Below are positions 16,859 to 24,230 of a DNA stretch of 64,000 bases, piece after piece. The stretch is from the NCBI RefSeq assembly GCF_000744775.1, contig NZ_JQMP01000003.1:186001-250000 (forward strand). Direction: 5' to 3'. The position numbers and the translations under genes are program-made. The notes beneath the pieces were generated by a model. The model saw only the letters and a list, made by a program, of their open reading frames with translations, was not told where the DNA came from and did not search any database. Position 1 is the stretch's first letter; each line of letters starts with the position of its first letter. The stretch is from Thermorudis peleae. GTDB taxonomy: Bacteria; Chloroflexota; Chloroflexia; Thermomicrobiales; Thermomicrobiaceae.

Positions 16859-18325
16859 TCAAGCGTTCCGGTCAGCGGCGTGTTGCGCTGGCGGCCAGGT
16901 GATGCCGTACTCGGCGGCGTGCTCGGCCATCCAGCGCTCGGCCGCTGCCTGGGCCCCAGCCTTGTCGCCGGGCGCGAGCGTGCCGTCGAGCACCAGCTCG
17001 CGCAAGTACGCCTTGAGCCCGGCGATCCACCGTCCGGGCGGCAGGCCGAACAAGGCCATCAGCTCGTGGCCGTCCAGCGGACTCTTGATCTCGGCCAGCG
17101 CCGCCTCCTCGCGCAGCCGGGCGATGTGCGCGCGCAGCTGGGCCAACCGTTGTGCAGCCTGCCGCCGCCGCTCGGGCCGAGCGCTCGTGACGTCAGCCGC
17201 GGCCAGATCGAGCAGGTCATCGAGCAGATCACCCGTCTCGACCATCAAGCGGCGCACGGCGCTGTCCGTCCAGGTCTCGTCATAGGCGGCTGGGCGAAGG
17301 TGCAGCGCGACCAGCTGGGCCACGCGTTCCGTCAGGGCCTTGTCCTTGCGCAACCGTCGTAGCAGCCGTCGGGCCAGCTCGGCGCCGACCACGTCATGCC
17401 CGAAGAAGTGGACTTCCCCGTGCTCGTTGATCACGCGGGTCATCGGCTTGGCGGCGTCATGCAGCAGCGCCGCCCAGCGCACCGCCAGTCGTGGCGGCGT
17501 CTGGTCGACGACCTTGAGCGTGTGCCGCCAGATATCCTTATGCCGCCCCAGGCCGCGGTCTTCGGCCATCGGCACCAGTTCGGGCAGGGCAACCGCCAGC
17601 AGCCCGCTCTCGCGCAGCAGCTGCAGCCCGTGCGATGGCCGCGGCGCGAGCAGCAGCCGGTCGAGTTCGGCGGCGATGCGCTCGACGCTCACCCGCCCAA
17701 GCTCGCTCGCCATTGCCTGGATCGCAGCCAGCGTCTGCGGCTCAATGGCAAACCCGAGCTGTGCCGCCAGGCGCACGGCCCGGAGCATCCGCAGCGGGTC
17801 TTCGTCGAAGCGCGCCGCGGGGTCACCGACCGCCCGGATCACCCGGCGCGCAAGGTCAGCCTGCCCGTCGAACGGATCGACGAGCGCCCCGGTGAGCGGG
17901 TCGAGCGCCATGGCGTTGATGGTGAAGTCGCGGCGCGCAAGGTCGGCCTCCAGCCGGTCGATGAAGGTCACCACCGGATGGCGGTCGGGCGTTGGGTAGA
18001 CCTCCGCCCGGAACGTCGTGATCTCGACCGTCACCCCATCGATGACCAGGCCGATCGTGCCGTAGGCCTCGCCAACCGTGTAGATCGCCTCCGCGCCAGC
18101 CTCCTGTGCCAGCGCCTTCGTCACCGCCGGCGGGGCGGACGTCGCGCAGTCCAGCTCACCGACCGGCCGCCCGAGCAGCAGGTCGCGCACCACGCCGCCA
18201 ACCAGGTAGAGTGCCTGGCCGTGCGCGGCGAACACCTCCGCCAACCGTGCCGCAACCGCGCGCTGGGGCGCTGGCAAACGGTCGAGCAGTGGAGCCGCCT
18301 CGGCCAGTGATGCATCGTGTCGCAC
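16859..18325 (-). CDS. cca: CCA-adding tRNA nucleotidyltransferase with HD domain
   Basis: A 488-residue class II nucleotidyltransferase that adds or repairs the tRNA 3' CCA end. The N-terminal domain has YLVGGVVRDLLLGR and the metal-binding carboxylates in GELDCATS, where a Glu replaces the more usual first Asp. RRDFTINAMALD and the RFDEDPLRMLRAVRLAAQLGF motif follow, as expected. An HD-type domain lies at about residues 255-330 (RHKDIWRHTLKVVDQ ... ALLHDAAKP). I chose a GTG start 3-4 nt after GAGGAGGG; no other start codon lies close to that site. A poly(A) polymerase role is the main alternative within this family. Confidence 0.9.
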   Translation of the reverse strand: MRHDASLAEAAPLLDRLPAPQRAVAARLAEVFAAHGQALYLVGGVVRDLLLGRPVGELDCATSAPPAVTKALAQEAGAEAIYTVGEAYGTIGLVIDGVTVEITTFRAEVYPTPDRHPVVTFIDRLEADLARRDFTINAMALDPLTGALVDPFDGQADLARRVIRAVGDPAARFDEDPLRMLRAVRLAAQLGFAIEPQTLAAIQAMASELGRVSVERIAAELDRLLLAPRPSHGLQLLRESGLLAVALPELVPMAEDRGLGRHKDIWRHTLKVVDQTPPRLAVRWAALLHDAAKPMTRVINEHGEVHFFGHDVVGAELARRLLRRLRKDKALTERVAQLVALHLRPAAYDETWTDSAVRRLMVETGDLLDDLLDLAAADVTSARPERRRQAAQRLAQLRAHIARLREEAALAEIKSPLDGHELMALFGLPPGRWIAGLKAYLRELVLDGTLAPGDKAGAQAAAERWMAEHAAEYGITWPPAQHAADRNA

Positions 18326-18468
18326 AGTCCCTCCTCGGACAACGCCAGCTGCGTTGCCAATATCGGTATTGTACCCGCGCCCGGCCACCAGCTTGCGCGC
18401 TCGCCCCCGCCCGGCTACCCTTGCCGCGGCACGAGCGCCCACCGTGCCGACACGGACGCGAACGCACG

Positions 18469-20322
18469 ATGACGCGAAGGACACCACCGTCCGGCTCCGC
18501 ACCACCGGCGCCACTGCGCCGTCTCACGCCTCAGCCTGCCGCCGTGCCAGCCCGTCGCTGGCGGGCCTGGCAGTGGGTTGTCGTTGCCGCGCACCTGGCC
18601 GTCATCCTCGGCCTGCTGGCGACCACCGGCGGCGTCGTCCTCGCGGGCCGGATGGCCCTCCGTGGCATCGAGACCGGCGAGGACGGCCAGCCCATCCCGT
18701 ATACGGACGTCAACCCGCTCGGCGTCAACACGTTCCTCAACGAGCTCGCCAACCCGGCCGACGTCGCGCGCGAGCTCGACATGATCGCCGCGGCCGGCTT
18801 CAGCTCCATCCGTCAGCCGTTCTTCTGGTATGAGATCGAGCCGCAGCCCGGCGTCTACCAGGACCCGCAGTGGGGCGGCAGCACCTGGACGAAGTACGAC
18901 CGGATCGTCGAGCTCGCCCAGGCCCGCGGCATCGAGATCATCGCCCGGCTCGACAAGCCGCCGCGCTGGGCTCGCGCTGGCCAGCCCAACCTCGACCAGT
19001 GCCCCGACGGCCCACCCACGCACCTTGCAGACTACGCCCACTTCGTCGCCACCGTCGTCAGCCGCTACCGCGGGCGCATCCACTATATCCAGCTCTGGAA
19101 CGAACCGAACCTGCAAGGCGAATGGGGCTGCCAGCCGATCGACCCCGCCGCCTTCACGCAACTCCTCAAAGCCGGCTACGAAGCTGCCAAACAGGCCGAC
19201 CCCTCGATCGTCGTCCTGATGCCCGGCCTCGCCCCCACCGACCAGCGCGGCCCGGCCAACCTCAGCGACCTGCTCTTCCTCCAGGGCATGTACGACGCCG
19301 GCGCCAAGCCCTACTTCGACATCGCCACCGCCATGGTCTACGGCTACGGCTACAGCCCCGAAGACCGCCGCGTCAGCTTCGCCCGCAACAACTTCTCCCG
19401 CGTCATCCAAACCCGCGAGATCATGGTGCGCAACGGCGATGCTGCCAAGCCGCTCTGGGTCATGGAATACGCCTGGGAGGCCCTCCCGCCCGGCTGGACC
19501 GGCCGTCCATCGGTCTGGGGCAAATCCGTCAGCCCCGACACCCAGGCTCGCTACCTCTACGAGGGCTATCTCCGCGCCCAGCGGGAGTGGCCGTGGATGG
19601 GCGTCATGTGCATCTGGTACTTCCGCTGGCCCATCCCCTCGACCGACCCCCAGAACCGCGACGACCCCACCCGCGGCTTCGCCATCGTCAACGAGGACTT
19701 TACCCCGCGCCCAGCCTACACACTGCTCAGCCAGTCCCGCAGAGTCCTCGACCGGGCGTGGACCGGCGTCTACACCGCCGCCAGCCGCTACCTCACCCAC
19801 GACGCGCACTGGTCAGCCGGGCCAGACACCTGGCACGGCGCCCCCGTCCTCCGGCCAACACAACCTGGCGCGAGCGCGACCATCACCTTCGGCGGGCCCG
19901 GCCTCGACCTCATCCTCACCGCCCCTGCCGCCCGCTACGCTGTCTGGATCGACGGCCAGCCCGCCCCCGGCCTGCCCCGCGACGCCCAGGGGCGTGCAGT
20001 GCTCACCGCACCCGCCCGTGCCGCGCCCGGCACAGCAGTGCGCGTCACCGTCGCCCGCGGCCTGGCTGATGCGCCGCATATCGCCCGCATCGAGGCGCTT
20101 GACGTCCCGAGCGCTGGCGGCCTTGCTGGCTTCGCCGTTGTCCGCATCCCGCCGCAAGCGCGCCAAGTGCAGCTGAGCCTTGCACTCTGCGCCCTCGCCC
20201 TCCTGCTCAACCTCGGCTCACTCCTCTGGAACCTGCGCCATCCCCTCACAACCCCCTCGCCCACGCCCCGAACCGGCATGACCTCTTCACGCCCTACGCC
20301 CACTCCTGAGCTGCGCGCCTGA
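18469..20322 (+). CDS. Membrane-anchored glycoside hydrolase, clan GH-A (GH5/GH39-like)
   Basis: A 617-residue protein with an N-terminal transmembrane anchor (about residues 36-60), a (beta/alpha)8 hydrolase domain at about 75-430, a beta-rich region at about 440-560, and a second hydrophobic helix near the C terminus (about 563-585). The clan GH-A acid/base Glu is in IQLWNEPN and the likely nucleophile Glu in LWVMEYAWE, at the expected strand 4 and strand 7 positions. The catalytic domain would face outside the cell, cleaving or remodelling a beta-linked glycan. The start at 18469 is the first ATG of the frame and lacks a strong ribosome binding site. It is divergent from cca. The substrate is not predictable from sequence alone. 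Confidence 0.85.
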   Translation: MTRRTPPSGSAPPAPLRRLTPQPAAVPARRWRAWQWVVVAAHLAVILGLLATTGGVVLAGRMALRGIETGEDGQPIPYTDVNPLGVNTFLNELANPADVARELDMIAAAGFSSIRQPFFWYEIEPQPGVYQDPQWGGSTWTKYDRIVELAQARGIEIIARLDKPPRWARAGQPNLDQCPDGPPTHLADYAHFVATVVSRYRGRIHYIQLWNEPNLQGEWGCQPIDPAAFTQLLKAGYEAAKQADPSIVVLMPGLAPTDQRGPANLSDLLFLQGMYDAGAKPYFDIATAMVYGYGYSPEDRRVSFARNNFSRVIQTREIMVRNGDAAKPLWVMEYAWEALPPGWTGRPSVWGKSVSPDTQARYLYEGYLRAQREWPWMGVMCIWYFRWPIPSTDPQNRDDPTRGFAIVNEDFTPRPAYTLLSQSRRVLDRAWTGVYTAASRYLTHDAHWSAGPDTWHGAPVLRPTQPGASATITFGGPGLDLILTAPAARYAVWIDGQPAPGLPRDAQGRAVLTAPARAAPGTAVRVTVARGLADAPHIARIEALDVPSAGGLAGFAVVRIPPQARQVQLSLALCALALLLNLGSLLWNLRHPLTTPSPTPRTGMTSSRPTPTPELRA

Positions 20323-20566
20323 CAGCCGTGTCCACCATTGCTGAACAGCGGCCTTGACCGCGCCCCACCCTCTCAGCACGATGCTCCATAAGAACCATTT
20401 CGTGCGGTTGAGCTGACCGTCTCCTCACCGCAACGCATCAGCCGAGGCAGCATGGCCGACTGCGGCTGCCGGCCATCGCCTCCGGGTGGCATGACGTTGC
20501 CACAAGCGAGGCGGATCAGCGCCGATCACCCTCTAGACGAGCATGGTGTAGAAAGGGGAGGAGTAC

Positions 20567-21907
20567 ATGAACCGACGGCAATTCCTGGCCCGTTCCGGGG
20601 TTACGCTTGCGGGCGCGCTGCTCGCCGCCTGCGCGGGAGGCAGCACTGCAACGCCAACTGCCACCCCTGCCCCAACCAGGGCCCCCGCCACAAGCCCGAC
20701 CACCGCGCCAGCCGCAGCCGCGTCCCCAACGACTTCCGCCAGCACCCCCTCGCCAGCGTCCCAGCCCACGCCCACCACCGGCGTTGCCCGCAGCACCACG
20801 CCGTTCAAGATCGGCGTGATCGCGGCCCTCACTGGCGATCTCGCGGCATCCGGCAAGCGCCACGTCGATGGCATGCAGCTGGCACTCGACGAACTCGGCG
20901 GCAAAGCTGGCGGTCGGCAGCTGCAACTCCTCGCCGAAGACTCCGCTGGCTCGCCCCAGCAGGCCGTCGCCAAAGTCCGCCGCCTTGTCGAGAGCGAGCA
21001 CGTCGACGCCATCACCGGCTTCACCATCACTCCCGAACTCACCGCCAACCGCGACTACCTCCACCAGAACCAGCAACTCACCCTCGTCTCCACCGCCGGC
21101 TGGCCAGACCTGACCCGCAACCCCACCGTCCGCAGCCCCTACATCTTCCGCACCTCGTTCTGCCAGGGCCAGTACGAGTACATCCTCGCCCAATGGGCCT
21201 ACGACAAAGGCGGCTTCCGCTCCGTCGCCTTCATGGCGCCCGACTACTCCACCGGCCACGCCACCGCCGACGTCTTCCGCACCTACTTCAAGAAAGCTGG
21301 TGGCCAGGTCACCACCGAGGTCTATCCCCCGCTCAACACCCAGGACTTCGGCCCCTACTTCCAGCGTCTCTCCCAGAGCATCGGCGACGCGAAGGCGGTG
21401 TGGACGTGGTTCATCGGCGCCGACGCCATCCGCTTCATGACGCAATTCCAGGACTTCGGCCTTAAGGACAAGTACACCGTCCTCAGCACGGCCGAAGTCG
21501 GCGACGAGCCCTACCTCAAGGAAGTCGGCGATGCCGCCCTCAACATCATCAGCGCCATCAACTACGCTGCCCGCTACGACCGCGCCGAGAACAAGGCCTT
21601 CGTCGACCGCTTCCAGGCCAAGTACAACCGCCTCCCCGGCCACCTCGAGTACTGGGGCTACATCACCGTCATGATCCTCGCCAAAGCGCTCGACGCCGTC
21701 AGCGGCGACACCAGCAACAAGGACGCCTTCCTCCAGGCCATCCGCAACGTTCGCTTCCAGGGCCCGATGAACGAGGTGCACTTCCACCCCGAAGCCCAGG
21801 GGCTCTACGTCACCGTCGTCGTCCGCAAAGTGCAGAAGCTCGCCGACGGTACCCTCGGCAACGTCGTCGTCGCCGACTACCCCAACGTCCACGACCTCTC
21901 GTTCTAA
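20567..21907 (+). CDS. ABC transporter substrate-binding lipoprotein, branched-chain amino acid type
   Basis: A 446-residue periplasmic-binding protein of the Leu/Ile/Val type (Peripla_BP_6). The N terminus has a twin-arginine start (MNRRQFLARSG) and a lipobox ending at Cys22 (ALLAAC), followed by a Thr/Pro/Ala-rich tether to about residue 80. The binding domain begins at FKIGVIAALTGDLAASGK and contains typical phrases such as DSAGSPQQAVAKVRRLV, with a VFRTYFKKAGGQV segment in the second lobe. AAAGGGGAGG precedes the ATG. No permease or ATPase genes adjoin it, so it is an orphan binding protein working with components elsewhere, or a ligand sensor. Amides, urea or nucleobase derivatives are also bound by this family. 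Confidence 0.9.
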   Translation: MNRRQFLARSGVTLAGALLAACAGGSTATPTATPAPTRAPATSPTTAPAAAASPTTSASTPSPASQPTPTTGVARSTTPFKIGVIAALTGDLAASGKRHVDGMQLALDELGGKAGGRQLQLLAEDSAGSPQQAVAKVRRLVESEHVDAITGFTITPELTANRDYLHQNQQLTLVSTAGWPDLTRNPTVRSPYIFRTSFCQGQYEYILAQWAYDKGGFRSVAFMAPDYSTGHATADVFRTYFKKAGGQVTTEVYPPLNTQDFGPYFQRLSQSIGDAKAVWTWFIGADAIRFMTQFQDFGLKDKYTVLSTAEVGDEPYLKEVGDAALNIISAINYAARYDRAENKAFVDRFQAKYNRLPGHLEYWGYITVMILAKALDAVSGDTSNKDAFLQAIRNVRFQGPMNEVHFHPEAQGLYVTVVVRKVQKLADGTLGNVVVADYPNVHDLSF

Positions 21908-21926
21908 CCCCTGGACCTGTCCGGTA

Positions 21927-21964
21927 CCGCGCTGCTCCCTCTCTTCTCACAGGGAGCAGCGCGG
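21927..21964. terminator. Bidirectional terminator hairpin between convergent genes
   Basis: A perfect 14-bp inverted repeat (CCGCGCTGCTCCCT and its complement) with a 10-nt loop lies 20 nt after the binding-protein gene and about 48 nt from the end of the convergent ABC-2 permease gene. No strong T-run is present. Confidence 0.65.
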
Positions 21965-22011
21965 CTTCGCTGCCCGTGCCGGTTGCTTGCGCCCCCGATC
22001 TTGCGAGCACC

Positions 22012-22827
22012 TTAGCTCCGCAGCAGCCGCTCCCGCTGAAACAGCGCGAAGCTCACCGCCAGCAGCACCACGTCGATCGCCAGCACCACCGCCGCCCCGA
22101 CCAGCGCAGCCTGCAGCGGGTGCAACCCGCTCAGCCAGCTGACCACCGACTGCCGCAACCCAGCCGGCATCAGTTGCAGCCCGATGAACGGCACCAGGAA
22201 CAACACCACAAAGAACATGCTCGTAAACTGCTGGGCCTGCCGCAGACTCCGCGCATAGATCGAGACGATCGACGCCAGCGCCGCTTCAAACACCGCCAGC
22301 TCAAGCCCTACCAGGAGCAAGCCTCCCAGCCACGCCGGGGGAACTGGCAGCCCCATACCCGGATGGACCACCAGCGTCGTCACCGTGCTCAGCACCAGGC
22401 AGACCACCGACAGCCCCATCCCGATCGCGATCCCCGCCAGCAGCTTCCCCAGCAGGATCGCCCGGTCGGGCAAGCGCGTCGCCAGCAGCGTCTCCAGCGT
22501 GTGCCGCTCGCGCTCGCCCGCAATCGCATCGCAGACGATGTTGCCGGGAAAGATGAACGCGATCAGCAAGAGCCCCAGCATCACCGGCACCCCCGCGATG
22601 ACCCGCCCCGGCGCCAGCTCCGGGGGCACCCCGTGCGTCCGGCTCGGCGTCGCGATCAGCGGCAAGATGATGCCAAAGTAGCCGAGGATGAACAGCAGAG
22701 TCCAGCGGCCGCCACGCCCCGTCCCGCCGCTGCGCAGCCCCTCCCGCACATCTTTCCAGAAGACCGCCACGCTGTCGGCCACTAGCGATCCGCCCTCAGC
22801 CCGTGGCCGCTCCGTCTTCTGCACCAT
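22012..22827 (-). CDS. ABC-2 type transporter permease
   Basis: A 271-residue membrane protein with about six helices and the ABC-2 layout: an N-terminal amphipathic stretch (VFWKDVREGLRSGG), helices in pairs, and the conserved cytoplasmic segment AIAGERERHTLETLLATRLPDRAILLGK between helices 2 and 3. That segment contacts the ATPase in this family. Its ATG overlaps the stop of the ATPase gene by one base (TGATG), so the two subunits are made together. The pair would form an exporter for a drug, lipid, polysaccharide or peptide; the substrate is not evident. It could also be classed with NatB-type sodium exporters, which look similar. Confidence 0.9.
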   Translation of the reverse strand: MVQKTERPRAEGGSLVADSVAVFWKDVREGLRSGGTGRGGRWTLLFILGYFGIILPLIATPSRTHGVPPELAPGRVIAGVPVMLGLLLIAFIFPGNIVCDAIAGERERHTLETLLATRLPDRAILLGKLLAGIAIGMGLSVVCLVLSTVTTLVVHPGMGLPVPPAWLGGLLLVGLELAVFEAALASIVSIYARSLRQAQQFTSMFFVVLFLVPFIGLQLMPAGLRQSVVSWLSGLHPLQAALVGAAVVLAIDVVLLAVSFALFQRERLLRS

Positions 22828-23786
22828 CACACGACCTCCTGCTGCGCTTCGGCCTGCGATTCTTCCGCCATCAGCGTCAAGAAGACGTCCTCCAACGACG
22901 CCTGCTCGCGCCGCACCTCGGCCACCTCCACCCCCTGCTGCACCAGCAGGCTCACCAGCGGCACAGTGTCGACCGCACTGTCGTGCAGCGTCACCACCAG
23001 CCCTTCATGCGTCGGCGTCACCGCCTCCACGCCCGGCTGCGCGCGCAGCGCTGCAACGGCACGCTCCGGCACCGTGCGCGCCACCACCACTAGCCGCGGC
23101 TGCCCCTGCCGTGCCCGCAACTCCGCCAGCGTGCCGACCGCCAGCAGCCGCCCCTGCCGGATCACCCCCACCAGGTGACAGAGCCGCTCCGCCTCCGCCA
23201 GGTTGTGCGTCGTCAAGAAGACGGTTACCCCCTCCTGCGCAACCAGCCGGGCAATATCCTCACGCAGGGCTGCCGCCGCCACCGGGTCGAGCCCCGCCGT
23301 CGGCTCATCGAAGAACACCAGCGCCGGCCGGTGCAACAGCGCCCGCGCAATCGCCAGCTTCTGGCGCATCCCCCGGCTCCACTGCCCCACCGGATCGTTC
23401 CGGCGATCCCACAGCTCGAAGTGCCGCAGCAACGCCTCACTGCGCGCACGGCGCTCGCTCGCCGAGAGGTGCCAGATCCGGCCGAAAAACTCCAGGTTCT
23501 CCAGCGCCGTCAGCCGGTCGTAGAGCCCTGGATAGTCCAGCAGCACGCCCACCCGCGCCCGAACCGCATCCCCCTGCTTCCACGGGTCGAACCCCAGCAC
23601 TCGTGCCTGCCCCACCGTCGGCGCAAGCAGGCCGAGCAGCAGCCGGATCGTCGTCGTCTTCCCAGCCCCGTTCGGCCCAAGAAAGCCGAAGATGCTGCCA
23701 GCGGGCACCGTCACCGTCAGGTTGTCAAGCGCCCGCAGACTGCCAAAATCCCGCGTGAGCCCCACCGTCTCAATTGCGGCCGTCAT
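22827..23786 (-). CDS. ABC transporter ATP-binding protein (ABC-2 exporter)
   Basis: A 319-residue ATPase with a complete nucleotide-binding domain: Walker A GPNGAGKTTTIRLL at about residue 38, Q-loop, signature QWSRGMRQKL, Walker B ALVFFDEPTAGLD and H-loop VFLTTHNL. The last 100 residues form the extra C-terminal domain common in DrrA/CcmA-type exporters. The ATG at 23786 has GGAGGTGG just upstream; an earlier in-frame start would overlap that site. It is followed directly by its permease gene. Confidence 0.93.
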   Translation of the reverse strand: MTAAIETVGLTRDFGSLRALDNLTVTVPAGSIFGFLGPNGAGKTTTIRLLLGLLAPTVGQARVLGFDPWKQGDAVRARVGVLLDYPGLYDRLTALENLEFFGRIWHLSASERRARSEALLRHFELWDRRNDPVGQWSRGMRQKLAIARALLHRPALVFFDEPTAGLDPVAAAALREDIARLVAQEGVTVFLTTHNLAEAERLCHLVGVIRQGRLLAVGTLAELRARQGQPRLVVVARTVPERAVAALRAQPGVEAVTPTHEGLVVTLHDSAVDTVPLVSLLVQQGVEVAEVRREQASLEDVFLTLMAEESQAEAQQEVV

Positions 23787-23929
23787 CTGCCACCTCCAGC
23801 CCACTGCCGCATCGCCTCAAGCATAGTCCCGCGCAGCCAACCAGACAACCGATAGTTTCTCCCGATTCCGTACCGCCTGCCCATCGCGGAGCGAGTGCGC
23901 CCTGTGCCTGCCGCTCCGGCATGTGCCAC

Positions 23930-23958
23930 TTGGCAACCGGCCAGCAGCTTGCTATACT
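23930..23958 (+). promoter_or_regulatory. Promoter of the serine-biosynthesis fusion gene
   Basis: TTGGCA, a 17-nt spacer and TATACT form a near-consensus housekeeping promoter. Transcription would start at about 23965, leaving a structured leader of about 240 nt before the fusion gene at 24205. Confidence 0.7.
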
Positions 23959-24029
23959 GCGAACGCGCAGGTGCGCAGTGGATGGTTCCGGATACACGCA
24001 GTGTCCAGCAACGGAGGACGGAGGACAGC

Positions 24030-24230
24030 ATGGAGATCACGCAAGCAGTCGGCTTGAGCACCAGTGCGATGATGCAGCACGGCCGCTTCCTGCTTGCTGG
24101 ACACGGCGTGAGTAGCCCCTCCAGTCGGGGATCTGGATCGAGCGCCGGTTCGGCGCTCTGGGCAATCCCGGTGGAGCAACGTCAGCAAAGACTGGAGGGG
24201 AACCATGACGACCGTTCGACTCGCGCTTGA
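24030..24230 (+). CDS. Putative serine-rich leader peptide upstream of the HAD-SerA gene
   Basis: A 66-codon frame with an unusually strong ribosome binding region (GGAGGACGGAGGA, 4-16 nt before the ATG). Codons 28-41 encode SSPSSRGSGSSAGS preceded by Val27: eight serines in fourteen codons, using five different serine codons. The stop lies at 24228-24230, overlapping the start of the fusion gene in another frame. The serine codons lie on the 5' arm and loop of a stem that hides the fusion gene's ribosome binding site. This is the layout of a translational attenuator sensing charged tRNA-Ser. It is not typical in that the frame reads past the downstream start codon. It may instead be a chance frame through an RNA structure. 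Confidence 0.5.
   Translation: MEITQAVGLSTSAMMQHGRFLLAGHGVSSPSSRGSGSSAGSALWAIPVEQRQQRLEGNHDDRSTRA
24116..24200 (+). promoter_or_regulatory. Structured leader: stem that sequesters the ribosome binding site of the HAD-SerA gene
   Basis: Bases 24116-24126 (CCCCTCCAGTC) pair perfectly with 24190-24200 (GACTGGAGGGG), and the 3' arm contains the GGAGGGG ribosome binding site of the gene at 24205. Inside, 24128-24132 pairs with 24165-24169 (GGGAT/ATCCC) and encloses an 8-bp hairpin at 24140-24158 (GAGCGCCG, loop GTT, CGGCGCTC). The nested, perfectly paired helices are far from random and imply translational control, either by a leader peptide or by a riboswitch-like aptamer. I matched it to no known riboswitch class. 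Confidence 0.75.

Noticed and set aside
24111-24204. T-box, glycine or ZTP riboswitch upstream of the SerA fusion.
   Set aside because: The T-box core (GGGUGGNACCGCG-like), the glycine core and the ZTP domains are not matched; only short phrases such as GGTGG and GGAGCAA coincide.
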